Below are positions 20,058 to 30,887 of a DNA stretch of 64,000 nt, piece after piece. The stretch is from Amyloporia xantha. Its lineage: Eukaryota; Basidiomycota; Agaricomycetes; Polyporales; Adustoporiaceae. Position 1 is the stretch's first letter; the number at the start of each line of letters is the position of its first letter. The notes beneath the pieces were generated by a model. It saw only the letters and a program-made list of their open reading frames with translations. It made no database searches and had not been told where the DNA came from. Made by a program: the position numbers and the translations under genes. Location of the stretch: the NCBI GenBank assembly GCA_036971615.1, contig JAYKKR010000014.1, forward strand, positions 620,001-684,000, written 5' to 3'.

Positions 20058-22896
20058 TTACGGCGCCATCGACCCTCCTGCAGATGGCCCACCCGTGGCA
20101 GTGATTACCGCTGTCTGCTCACTGTGATAGACTTGATCAACATCCATCCCATGTGGGACAGCGTCACCATCCCCGAGGGCCCCAGCATTCTCAATCCCTT
20201 CTCCGCCATCCATGCTGGCGTCATGATGACCGCCCTCGCTTTCTCCTGCAGTTGCGCTTCCCCCCTCCAGCTCTCGAGTGCTCCACCGACTCGCGTCGGG
20301 GTGCGCTATGATCGCCTTCGCCGTCCGCGCCCTGTTCGCCACCTGCTCATCCAACTCCAGATTCCATGCTGAAGATTGCGCCTGGATCGCCAGCCTCTCC
20401 GACTCCGCTTGGTTGTGCCGGTGTACATCGCGCCGCACGGCCTCGAACTGCGACTTGAGCCCCACGAACCGTGCCTCACCCCGAGTGATCTGATCCACTA
20501 TCGCCCGGGTCGTCTCACTGTCCGTCTGCCCCTGCTCGGCCATCCCATCCATGCGCACCGCCATCGACGCCACCTTTGCCCGGAGGTCCTCCAGCGCCAC
20601 ATCATTCTTGACGGCGACGAGCTCGTTCTGGAGTATGAGCACCGTCTTCTCCAGGTCCTCGATGCGCTCAGCGGTGTTGGCGGCTTCAAGCTGCTCGACC
20701 TTGTTCTCAGCGCCATCGACCCGCGCAAGGAGTCCAGCGACCTGCCCCTCCGTCGTGTGGAGTCGCGCGCTCATGTTCACCTGCTGCGTGGTGATGGCGG
20801 CGAGGGACTTTTCGAAGGTCTTGACGATGCCCCCGAACTGCGCTTGCCACTTTTGCATGGCGGACGTGTTGGCCTCCAGCACCTTCCGCTGCTCCGCGAA
20901 GTAAACGTCGAGGGCCGGCGTCCTGCTTGACTCGCCGCCCTCATTGCTCGCTCCCACTTCCGCAGTTGGATCACGCGCAAACCCTCGGAAATGCTGGTAT
21001 GCGCCATGCTCATCTGGCAGCCACACATTAACTTGGTCAGTTGGTCACGAGTTGCAATCATCGCCAGGAGAAACTTACATGCTACCTCACCCTCTCTAGG
21101 GATAAGGGCTGTCTGGCCATCCTGCACGCTTCCATCCGCCGTTAGCGTCGCTGTGACCTCACGCTCCTTGCCTTTCGAAGTTGTCGGAGGCGGCTTCCCC
21201 ACCCAGGCACCTGACTTGCTCGTCGTCCGCGCCTTGCGCATCTTGCTGAGCCTCACACAGCTGTGCAGGGTGTCGGCGACGGGATCGTCTTCCTCCGACC
21301 ACTGCGCCACTTCATCCCCCGTCGCTGACAGTACCCGCAGCTGCCCATCCACTTCGTCGTCATCCGTGGCATCCGCGTCCACAGCGCCATCCTTCATCTC
21401 GACATCCTTCGGTGCCTCCTTCTGCTCGTCCTCCTCATCCTCCTCGTCCTCCTCATCCTCCTCGTCCTCATCGTCCCCGTCCACCACCATCATGTCCTTC
21501 TTAACGACCGGCTTCACAGCGGCTCGGGGGCGCTTGCCTTTGACTGGGGCAGGTGGCGATGAAGGCGGGTCGTCCGAGTCGCCATCTTGGACAATCCTCT
21601 TCTTGACGTCGTCCCAGATGGGTGGAGGGGGTTTGAGCCCATCCGCAATGCAGTTCTTCAGGACCTTCTGGTATTCGGCCGCGACCTTGCTGCCATTTGG
21701 CCCCTTCAGAGGATTGCCCTTCATGTTGCGCGGCGCCATCGAGCACCTCTTCTTCCTGTTCTGGCAGGTGGTGCACCGTCCCGTACTTGGCACAATCACG
21801 CACCTGGCATCGAACTGGATGCAGGTACCGCACGGCATGACCTTCGCTGGGATCAGTACTGCATGCATAGCGCGATGACTGGATGGCGCACTCACCGACT
21901 CATAATACTTCTCCGAGGGGTCCAGCACCTCAACGACCTCGTCATCGTCCTCGCCCTCCGCGTCCGCATCGTCCACTGGAGTCTTCGCCTTTGCGGCGGT
22001 TCCCTTCGTCTTTTTGCTAGATGGGCCCGCCTTCACCTGGGAACGGGTACGCCGCGCCTCCGTTTGCATCTCGTCTGTAGGCGACTTCCTCGCGGTCGGC
22101 CTGCTGCCCTTAGCATCCTTGGCGGCCGCAGGTTCAGATGCCGGCGGCTTTGCTGGAGGGGTCTTGCCCGCCGGCTTCTTCGACGACTTCGCACCTTGCT
22201 TGCTCGTCCCAGCAGTAGTCTTCCGACTCTTCGGTGCATTTCCCGGAACAATGACGATGTCATCTTCATCCTCCCTCGACGCCGTCGTCTCTTTGGAAGG
22301 ACGCCGAGACATGGCGCCCGCATCGTCGCGCTTCCCCTGCTTCGCCACCTTTCCCTTGCTCCCCTCCGCCTGTCGATCCTCCCGCTTCCCCAACGCCACA
22401 TCACTCGAACGCTTCCGCAAACCTGTGCTCCAAGTGTTAGCAATGACGTGGCGCTATAACGCCATCCACTTGCCTTTCCACCATTGATTTTCCCCAGGTT
22501 CTCGACGAGGAAATCGCCTCGCCACACGTACTTGGAGAGCCGGTGCGTCTCGATGAGCGGATCGTCGGGCTTGATGGCGGCGATATTGGTAATGACGTTG
22601 GTTGCGGTTGCGAGGGAGAACTGCGCCATCGCGCTCACCAGGAGCGGAGGCACTCGCAGTCCATTGCGCGAGCTGAGCGCCTTCAGCGGCACAAACACGT
22701 CGTTCTGAAAAGCATCAGCGCGTCCATGGGATGTGCATGTCAAATGAAACACATGGCGTTCACTTACCACCTCTTTCCACAGCGCTGATTCAAACTCTTG
22801 ATAGCGGGGATCTCCTCGGGGCGGCGCGACCTTCAACGCCTCTTCAATGCATGCGGTGGTGAGCAGGATGGAGGGTTGGATGGACGCGACAGACAT
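20058..22896 (-). CDS. KDZ cargo: zinc-cluster + coiled-coil protein (copy A)
   Basis: Minus-strand gene with six exons, start 22896 and stop at 20058. Exon 1 (22896-22768, 43 codons as in copy B) has IEEALKVAPPRGDPRYQEFE. Exon 2 has VPPLLVSAMAQFSL and LSKYVWRGDFLVENL. Exon 3 is Lys/Ser-rich and likely disordered. Exon 4 has a binuclear zinc-cluster-like motif, CGTCIQFDARC followed by CTTCQNRKKRC (C-x2-C-x6-C, C-x2-C-x6-C), then KPPPPIWDDVKKR and a run of Glu/Asp (EEDEEDEEDEEDE). The last exon is a long coiled coil (HTTEGQVAGLLARVDGAENK, RIEDLEKTVLILQNELVAVK). Zn2Cys6 modules with coiled coils usually bind DNA as dimers, so this is the best candidate for a sequence-specific reader in the element. 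The exon-2 donor near 22475 reads GC rather than GT and exon 2 is one base shorter than in B, so this copy may be damaged. It is convergent with the HMG/basic genes. Confidence 0.68.
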
Positions 22897-23125
22897 GACA
22901 GCAGAGGAATGGGGGTAGCAGAGTGGACAGTGGTGGTGGTAAGAGTCGTGGAGATGAAGTCAGAAGCACACGGCACAGCGCGGAAGTCGAAGATGGGCGC
23001 CACCGGAAAGATCCGCGGCCAACCGATCGGAACTACACGTGTCGCCCTCAAGCCTTTATTACATGCCTCTCGCAAAACTTGGGCAATTGCGCTTTTCTCC
23101 ACTTCCTCTGACATTGCCCCTCCAC
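22897..23125. promoter_or_regulatory. Divergent promoter, zinc-cluster / DLSPSP genes (copy A)
   Basis: A 229-bp gap between two divergent starts. It contains short GTGGTGGTGG runs (22930-22945) and a GATCCGCGGCC word. In copy B the matching gap is 36987-37232 and holds a (CCA)n run just before the zinc-cluster gene ATG, so a CCA/TGG run upstream of this gene is shared. No TATA box is seen. Confidence 0.3.
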
Positions 23126-24244
23126 ATGCATCAACCAGGTGCGCATGCAATATTCCTTAGCCTGACGCCGCCAATGTACTGACTCATTCCAGCCCGGCCC
23201 CCTTTTGACTTCGACGCTACACAGGAGGAGTCCGATCCCCAGTCCCGTCCCATTTTGGACTTGTCGCCTTCGCCCACAGCCACGCCTGCGCCATCCCAAG
23301 CGCCATTCGACTTGCCATCCTCGCCATCCAAGCCTCCGCCCCCAAAACGTTTCCGCTTCGCCCAGTCCCCCACGCCGGTATCTCCTGACAATCGCAATGC
23401 AACGTTCAATTTATCACCCCAGAAACGCCCATCATCCCCTGCGCCATCGCGGCCCTCCGCACACAGAGCTGTCGACTTCGCGATTTCCCCCACCCCCATC
23501 TCTCCTGAGCCTCAGCGGCCCTTCCCTCAATGGTTGAGGGCTGATTTTGACTTATCACGGTCGCCCTCGCCCTCTGCGCCATCACGAGACCTGTTCAATA
23601 TTCCAACATCACCTATCTTGGATTCCTTCGCTGACCCCTATTTCGACTTGGCGCCATCGCCACAGCACACTCCAAGACCTGGAGGAAACTTCAACATCCC
23701 CTTGTCCACTGGCCCTCGTTCGCCATCCACCCACAACCGTGCTGTGTCTAGATCTCCCCCTGACATTGTGCGTCGGGATTTGCTCGACCTGCCGCCCACT
23801 CCTTCACCGGGTATGGTCTCATTCATTCCATTAGTCTGATGTACTCATTCATTCTATCATTTCAATACAGGACCCGTTGCTCTACCGGATGGTGGTGTAG
23901 ATGGCAGCATGAGTGGCGCCGGGATGGCGCCGGGATGGCGCCGGGGATGGCGCCAGGGATGGCGCCGAGTATGGCGTCGGGATGGCGCCAGGGATGTCTC
24001 TCGCCTGATGTCTTCGCCATTCGCTAACAGCAGAGAAGATGGCTTCCCTAGGACAAGGGATACCCAAATCATGCATTTGCAAGGGGCAGCTTTGCAAGAA
24101 AAGCTGAAGCGCATTGAAGAAGACATCAATGTCGCCAACACCATCCTCAGGCTCAACCAGCCTATCAAAACTCTGCTCACTGCTCGGCCCCCTCGCGATG
24201 CTGTCAGCCAGGTGGAATCGATGATGTGGGATGGCTGTATTTGA
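23126..24244 (+). CDS. KDZ cargo: DLSPSP-rich low-complexity protein (copy A)
   Basis: Plus-strand gene with a short first exon (MHQP or an upstream in-frame ATG near 23063), a long second exon to about 23811, and further exons to the stop at 24244. Exon 2 is a run of imperfect repeats around LDLSPSP, FDLPSSPS, FRFAQSPTPVSP, FNLSPQ and VDFAISPTPISP, giving a Ser/Pro-rich, probably disordered protein with many SP sites. Exon 3 contains a GATGGCGCC minisatellite. The C-terminus is a conserved helical domain (KLKRIEEDINVANTILRLN, then VESMMWDGCI) found also in copies B and C. No enzyme motif is visible. SP-rich tails of this kind are often phosphorylated or bind transcription machinery, but I infer no specific role. 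Copy A lacks the middle exons (INEVLDEHNIPRG, DLEAHRQRLRD) seen in B and C. Confidence 0.55.
23909..24000 (+). repeat. GGGATGGCGCC minisatellite, copy A
   Basis: Seven or eight units of about 11-12 bp, each of the form GGGATGGCGCC(G/A), in the third exon of the DLSPSP gene. Every unit contains ATGGCG, so this is the densest cluster of the family hexamer in the window. Copies B and C have a GTGGACGGCG minisatellite in its place. Confidence 0.8.
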
Positions 24245-24630
24245 GTACCATACAATGTAGACAGTAAATATTGGTTATCACACTGTCAATGTATCCCATT
24301 ACTGTCTGTGCTTGAGTAGTCTAATTGGTGATACAAATGAAACATCATGTGAAACTCAACAACAGGCAGTGTTCAAGCATATTTGTCATTGCAATGCATA
24401 CAGTACACACTATGTGTATAGAAATGTCGTAGAAGACATCAGCCGACAGTAGAGTTCAGGGAGAATTATAGCGTTGATGTATGGCGCAATGGCCAACCCA
24501 TCCGCCCAGGGGTAAAATATAGCCGAACAGAGCAGGCAATAATATAGCGGTAGAATATGGCGCAGTGGGCCGACACATCGCCCCAGAGTATATTATAGCA
24601 TTGGCCGAAGCTACAGCGCAGGCAATATTA
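24245..24630. other. R-end subterminal region, copy A
   Basis: About 385 bp between the last gene and the R terminal repeat. The first 200 bp are AT-rich with no feature seen. From about 24470 diverged subterminal units appear (CCGCCCAGGGGTAAAATATAG; GTGGGCCGACACATCGCCCC; TTGGCCGAAGCTACAGCGCA), mirrored versions of the 7929-8170 units. Confidence 0.5.
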
Positions 24631-24723
24631 TGGCGTCGGCCGACGTCCGCTCTCCTTACACTGTAGGTAAAATATCACCCATATCTCTCCCTATAGTGTA
24701 GGCTATAGTGACTGTATGGTGTG
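24631..24723 (-). repeat. Copy A terminal inverted repeat, R end
   Basis: Starts TGGCGTCGGCCGACGTCC and ends GTGACTGTATGGTGTG. It is the inverse of 7829-7921 with mismatches concentrated in the outer 30 bases, and is followed by the target duplication GAACGAT. Confidence 0.9.
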
Positions 24724-25023
24724 GAACGATTAGTTTCCAACTATAGTAGTCGCACTTCCATACTTGGTAGTCAGTACTTACTCATTTCTATGATGTTCTA
24801 TGACGTTCCATAGTATGCTCTTGTCTTACTTCATAGGCTCCACTTTCTTACTAAGAAATCTCCACTATGATTTCATTATGACTTCATATCTTACTCAGAT
24901 ATTCTATAGGTTTCTGGATACGATTACTAAGGAGCCTTTCATGCATGTATATAAGCAGGGCCTTACAGCCCACTAGAATACAAGACGGATTAGCCTCCTC
25001 TCCTCTATAGTCTGCGCTCAACA
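24724..25023 (+). repeat. Copia 3' LTR, remainder
   Basis: After the GAACGAT duplication the LTR continues from 24731 to CTCAACA at 25023. Together with 7818-7828 it makes a 304-bp LTR with TGTTG...CAACA inverted ends. A TATATAAG box lies at 24948-24955, about 70 bp before the LTR end, the expected place for a retroelement promoter. Confidence 0.85.
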
Positions 25024-27640
25024 GATTGAGTATGAAGAAAGATTTGGATATGGATAGCATACCGAATCCAAAACCTGGTGCGCGAGACGGTCAGTTGTAA
25101 TGATCATCTGCGCACATTCAATGGACTTGCCCAATGATACCAATGCTAGTATCATCTATGATTGTCATCTCGTCAATAAATGGTGTAATTATTATATAGA
25201 ATGTATACCATGATGACGCCAACAGGTAGTTGATACCACCTCCGCGGAGAAACTTCAAGTTGTCATCGGTATTCCCGCATCAAATATCGCAGTTAAATTG
25301 AGTCGCTCACGTTTCCATATTGTCTGCATATAGTAGCTATATGAAGAATAATATGAGTTATTTTACTCCAACATGACGGCGATATCTGCTCACCACTGGA
25401 CAACAAATACTGTCACGGCCTGAAGTACAGCTGTATTTTGAGTATTGCCTCAACACTTTCCCGCTCCAATAAACTGCTTACGGCAAGTGACCATTCAGCC
25501 TATCAGAAATTGATTAATATCTGTGATATGGATATGCACCACGCTTTCGGGTACTGACAGCAAAAGACCTAGGTCAGAGAATAAACAAATCGGAAAAATT
25601 TCTTAGGGATACATAAGTACGCACCCGGACAGTGTAGTGAGACTCTGAGGATCACCATGACCTTTGACTACATACAACCAGACGAACTGCACATAATTGA
25701 TAAGCGAACCATTGCGCTAGAGTCAATATGGCGCCTACGTGAAAATCACATATTGAGTTAGCGGTGTCAAGCATCCTAGGAGAAGAATGAGCTACGTCAT
25801 CCAAAAAGATGACAGGGAAAAATCAAACCATAACGTGGCAACCTGGGGTAACATTCAATACGCAAATATCAAGACGTATAAGTATACAATGATCCACGCA
25901 CTAACAACTTCAAATGAGCGGCGTCCCTGTGGTATTCCTTCATATAGTAGATGACCTGTGCACAAGTGACGCCGTACATTCTGTACGGGCGAAACATTAG
26001 TTGTGTACGTATTTCATGGATTTAAGGATGCTCACACTGTAGCTAACAGACATCCAACAAAAATTGAGCCAAGACTGCTATTGAGGTGAAGGTTGGGTCC
26101 TGTCATGACTGCTAGTAGTGTTTTGGATGCGGAGGCAGAACTGCCTTTATGTGTTTCGACGGCGCAGATCTAGTAGGGAAGCTAATGTTAATGTAGGTAA
26201 GCATTTATAGATAGAAGTGATCACGCCTCATGTCCAACAACACGGGCAATGCTCAGCCGCCGGAGACCTACATAAAGAAACATGTGATGTACGTACCTAT
26301 TCATGGCGCGACTGAATTGTAACAGTCCCCATTGACTCGGATATCTCCCGAGTTCGAGAATCGTGAGTCATTTCCCCAGGTATATGATGGATATATAGTC
26401 ATAAAGGCTGTTCTTCGTATCAGCAGGTCTAGGAGGACAAATAGCACGCCATACCCACCAGGTTGACACAGCCCAGATCAGTTCACACTGGCATAGCTCC
26501 ATTTGAGCAGATCTGACGGATGCCTCTCTGTCCGGTGTATGTGTCAAAGTTCAACGATCAATTCTCGTGAACCTTACTCATCTCTCAGTGCCTGAGAGTA
26601 AATATGCGACATTGCTTCACCACCTTCAATCGTGCACAAGTGCACGCCTCGTATCTAATGATTGGTTGAAATGCTGGTTGAACAATTGAATCCTGATTAT
26701 TGGCTGTCGAGGGAGGCTGAGGGCTTGCTGAAGACTTCGCTGAAATGGTGCGCAATCATGATGTCTACGAGGAGATAAGATCGAACAAGATCATGATTCC
26801 GTTTCTCACGCAACTGTATTGAACGGAGAACCATGACAAGCAGGGAGATATCTCCGCTGGCGTTCGAGTAGTTGGCATGTGCAGCGCATGCGCAACAGAG
26901 ATCCAGTCTCTCCGCGATCCAATTCGTGCTTCGTTATGTTTCCTCTGTCCCTGCTTCGGCTTCAGACCCCCATGATCCTAGTAAGTATCTAGATCTGACT
27001 CGTACTTCATTTAGCTCAATTAGAGTGGTACGTCATTACAATAGGTTTTCATTTCAGTGTGAGAGCAACGGAAATTGGGTCGACGAGCGCATTTTTCACG
27101 GATGCTCTCATGCCCATAAGGGACAATTGCACGAGGTACGTACATTGCAAACAATCCAATTGATACTATCGCACCTGAGCTTGCAAGCTCCGAGTCGTTC
27201 TTGCAACTTCCTGCCCGTATGTTCCAACATCCAAATCCATTGGCACCGACCGTTCTAGGTGCAGTGCGATGGCACTCAAGAGGTGCTTTCATTACTCGAT
27301 GTCAATAAATGGTGGTGCCGTTAAGGGGATCGTATAAAACATCAGTCCCGGCGGCAGATTGGTGAGTTCAACTGCCAGCCATCGGTGCCGCTCCGCTCTG
27401 ATTGACGCGAGAGCCTGAGGGCCTAGTCTCCAGCTGATGAAATTCAATCATGTTCCCTATCACGCCGTGAATTCGGCGCACGGTTGTCTAGAGAGAATGC
27501 TGCTGCGTAGCAATGTCCAACAGTCTAAAATGAGAAAGCGCCACGGAACACACGGCACACTGTACTGTCCCCCAAGGACATTTGAAATCATCCTGAGGGG
27601 CTCGGCCCTTCTCGCTTGTAACTTCGTACATGGCCCCCTG
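25024..27640. other. AT-richer stretch, no gene seen
   Basis: About 2.6 kb with many stops in all frames and no hexamer enrichment. Open frames near 26872-27292 show no recognisable motif on either strand. This looks like non-transposon or strongly decayed DNA beyond the copia element. Confidence 0.4.
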
Positions 27641-27810
27641 CTGAGTCTCCGCTGACGATGATGCTCTCCGCATAGAAACTGGCAGTATGAGAAGGTAAAA
27701 ATAACCGAGGCCATCGAGGAGCGCCGCGGAGAATAGGTTCGCCGCAGGGAACGGAGCAGATGAGGTGAGTCGGTAGCCGCATGCGACGACACACGTCAAT
27801 CACTGGCAAT
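27641..27810 (-). pseudogene. Fragment of an HSL-type alpha/beta hydrolase
   Basis: On the minus strand two adjacent frames carry pieces typical of Abhydrolase_3/hormone-sensitive-lipase-like enzymes: GYRLTSSAPFPA followed by LLDGLGYFYLL, and after a frame change ESIIVSGDSAGGH, the nucleophile elbow with its catalytic serine. The spacing fits the same family as the gene at 28603-30074. An internal duplication (ANLFSA) and the frameshift, together with loss of everything after the elbow, mark it as a dead partial copy. The region up to 28108 may hold decayed upstream exons. Confidence 0.55.
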
Positions 27811-28602
27811 GCGCCAGGATGTCATTGCCAACCGGGGCACTCTGGAGGTGAATCGCAAGCGGCAGGTGATCTGGCAACGCCAGGTGGCTCGTATGAGAGA
27901 CCACGCTGTAAGCGGTGTGTGCGAGGAGGTGTGAAGGACAGCTGAACGTTCTGTAAGTGAGTTTGTCTCCCTCAATGTGCAGACTGCCTTCTCGCGGCTT
28001 CACGTCGGCAAGTGTGCATTCGCACGGGGCACTCTTGCTGGCTGTAACCACAGAGTGATATAGCCGGCTCCGTGCTGCCGGCTCCTCGTCAAGGGAGACA
28101 CAGTGCATGGCACCTCATTATTAACATAGCCGACCTCGTCGACGGTCGATCCCCGTCCGACAATTTCCAAAGTCGACCACTGTATAAGCTGACATACTCG
28201 TTCTCGTTTTCACGTCGCGATTCTTCTGAAACCAGAGAGCTCTGGAATGATGCGGTTGCGGTCTACTAATATCCGTCCCGGGAACGATGTCATGTTTACC
28301 ACACTACACCATATAGCTATCTCGCCGCAAAAAATGACCTCAATATTCTAGTGAAAGCCTCCCGACTTGGTCTCTGTTTAGCGAGGACAGACCCCCTTGC
28401 ATCACTTTTGGACTCTCGCAACCGCGATATCAATATGACCATAAATCTGGATAATGCTCCTCAATTCGGTGTATATTTGTCTGTGATTATGGAATGCAAT
28501 GCCGTGGCAGACACATCTTCAAAAAGTAAACACTGCAAGAGCCGGCGTGCTACAACATAAAAACAGCTGTAAACTCAGATGCCACGATACTCTCCTTCAC
28601 GC

Positions 28603-30074
28603 CTACAACCTTTTATCAACGGTCTTCACCCAATTAGCAAACTCTTTGTACGCTTGTGTCCCCTCCGGCTCATGCCACTTCACCGTCATCGCTATGTGCG
28701 TCGTGTCTGGCAGTAATATCCACGTGACCGTATCCTGCCCACAATCCGCTACGATGCGATCGCGCAGTGTCTCCTGGCTGTCGAGGGTGAGTTCGGCATC
28801 ACCTGCTATGATGAGCGTTGGCGGCATCCCCACAAACATGCCCTCCGGGTGAGGCACGTACGCGCTACCGGGCGATATCCATGAGTTGGTGAGCACCTCC
28901 TCTTCAGGAAGATTGCCCAACACCATGCGTGCGGCATCTCTGGTGGTGAATACCTGTAAATAGTCGGAATTGGTGTTCCTCTCCAATGACGACCCAGGAC
29001 CGGCATGCGTGCAGGCCATGTCAACAAACGGTGAGAGAAGGAACAGCGCATGGGGCGGACGCAATGACGGCAGCTCCGCATGGATGAGGTAGCGCGTCAG
29101 TGTGAATGCCAAACATCCGCCAACAGAGTCGCCTGTCACTAGGATGTTGGATGGCTTGAAGCCGACCACGTTAACCAGATAGTTGTAGCCAGCTATTACG
29201 TCGATTAGTGCCGCAGGGAATGTGTCTTTCGATGGAAGTGGGTCACCCCGTGCCAGGCGGTAATCGATTTGGAACGCGCGTTCATATCCATCCGCGTACT
29301 TGATCATTTCATCACAGAAATAACCGCTGCTCCACTTTGGACCCCCGTCGCCTATCTAGTACGGAAGAGGAATCAGTCCGAGGTAGAAAGCGTACAGCGA
29401 AGCAAGCTGCGCACCAACCATCCTCCATCTGAAAATGACAAAGTACTCATTGGTCAGACTAGGTGCTTATACACGGAACGAGATTGAATTGACGGACTAT
29501 GAAGTTCATATATGACCCTTTCATCGGGACCTGCGGGCTGACCAACTTGACCGTTGGCATCTCGCTGCCCGTACCAATAGCCGGCAATCTTGACAGCTTC
29601 TATGCCGTTCACCTTTGCAGCATCCTTGATTTCGCCAACTATCAGCTGTGGTGCAGGATCGACCCAAACCAAGCCGTATTCCTCGGCAAGCCCAGATTTC
29701 TCGACCTCCCTAGGGTCGGTATTCCACATGTCGATAGAAGTCTGGAAGAGTACAGAGAGACCATTGCGCGATATATTGACCATGAGGGCACGTCTAAAGG
29801 GCCATGATCTCCGCGGACGCCATGACGGGAGAGCATTGGTCAATGACCAGTAAGGGAGTTGAACGAAGACGAGAACAAGGCCAGAATAGAGTAGATACAA
29901 GAACTTGAAGGGCTGGTGGCGAAAAATTAAAACACCCATGGTTAAGGAGAACCACGGACAAGGCTTCGTATAACGTACGGTGACGAATAGTACGAGCAGA
30001 CAAGTCGACTGACGCACAGCTGCTATCGGTCGTTGAAGTACCAGACCCAAAGTTATAAATAACGCTATTTCCAA
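28603..30074 (-). CDS. Alpha/beta-hydrolase (HSL/esterase-type), membrane-anchored
   Basis: Minus-strand gene with at least two exons. The 5' exon (30074 to about 29500) encodes a hydrophobic N-terminus, then FRHQPFKFLYLLYSGLVLVF (a likely membrane anchor), LPYWSLTNALPSWRPRRSW, and a domain ending ERVIYELH. After an intron the second exon (about 29335-28603) has DGYERAFQIDYRLARGDPLP, FPAALIDVIAGYNYLVNVVG, the nucleophile elbow ILVTGDSVGGCLAF, LFLLSPFVDMACT, the acid region LIIAGDAELTLDSQ and the catalytic-histidine region LLPDTTHIAMTVKW. This is the layout of fungal ER-bound steryl-acetate/carboxylester hydrolases. The oxyanion-hole HGGG motif falls at the exon junction and reads only as GDGGPKWSSG, so either the junction is wrong or the motif is altered. 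The least transposon-like gene in the window, probably a host gene. Confidence 0.7.
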
Positions 30075-30887
30075 TAAGATAGATGCATGTCCCTGTGAGC
30101 TGCTTCCCGGATCTCGACGCTATATGAAAGATGGGCGTAGGCGTCTTACCCGATCTGCCAGTGCCCGAATGGTGGCAATATCAGAAGTCTCGTCCTCAGC
30201 TTGTCCAGCACTAGCGGAGGATTATATCAATAGCCTCTTCCATTCAAAGATGTGGTGAAATAGACATGACTGTGGTCTATTTGATGGTGCAACGGTTCTC
30301 ACTGTCAGATGCTAGGTGCCTTAAGGCTAGCGCTCAAAGTGGGATGTATGGCGGGGATTACTAGAGTTAAAAAGGCTTGAGTCATTTTCGACTACTATGG
30401 TCATGATGTGACAGTCACCTTCTTAGCCCAGTCGGGAGTGGGCTATTCGTTGATGCTCGTCATTGTGGACATTGGCGTCGTATAATGGTCTCGGTCTCCC
30501 TGTGCGGACGTTTGCTAATAAATGAATCTTACAGGCCTTATCCATGATATCCTGTTCGAGAGTGTAGTATTACGTAATGCCTTGTGACGCTCACGCAGTC
30601 CAAGCCTCCAAGGCGTGCTCTATCGTAGCTTGCTGGACTGTCGCAGGCAGTTCGCGTCTACTTGTCTCCGTCACCCCATGTTACCTCACCAGTTTCTGCG
30701 CGGCATGCGGGTGCTCTGCTTGCTCGCCATCTAGGACTAGGACTCAAATACTATGAGTATCTGGATGAGGGCTCGGAGCATCTGAGACTTAAGCGTAACA
30801 GGAGGCATTTGTAGGTCAAGGGAAAAGCGGTGCGCTTCTGCTGAGTATTCCGGAAGACGATGCAGAAGGTGTGTCACTTCTGACTGC
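30075..30887. other. Intergenic, no feature seen
   Basis: About 810 bp upstream of the hydrolase start with no open frame of note and no repeat visible by eye. The first 200 bp presumably hold the hydrolase promoter. No clear TATA box. Confidence 0.35.

Larger units (their letters stand above)
7829..24723 (+). mobile_element. KDZ DNA transposon, copy A (16.9 kb)
   Basis: A complete KDZ-superfamily element with 93-bp imperfect terminal inverted repeats (L 7829-7921, R 24631-24723) and a perfect 7-bp flanking duplication, GAACGAT. It lies inside the 3' LTR of a copia element, so it is younger than that copy. From L to R it carries subterminal repeats, a hairpin-rich non-coding zone, then six transcription units in alternating direction: an unknown small gene, the CxC2-KDZ transposase, a TET/JBP dioxygenase, an HMG-like protein with a basic/acidic repeat frame, a zinc-cluster/coiled-coil protein and a DLSPSP-rich protein. 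The transposase is broken by a frameshift and a stop while the TET/JBP gene is open. The hexamer ATGGCG/CGCCAT is strongly over-represented throughout. Confidence 0.93.

Noticed and set aside
20376..22487. Long plus-strand frames opposite the zinc-cluster gene, including a Ser run.
   Set aside because: Antisense of the Glu/Asp-run gene; the minus strand has matching exons in copy B and the cysteine cluster, the plus strand has neither.
26872..27292. Open frames on both strands as a small gene.
   Set aside because: No family motif, no consistent intron pattern, and equal quality on both strands.
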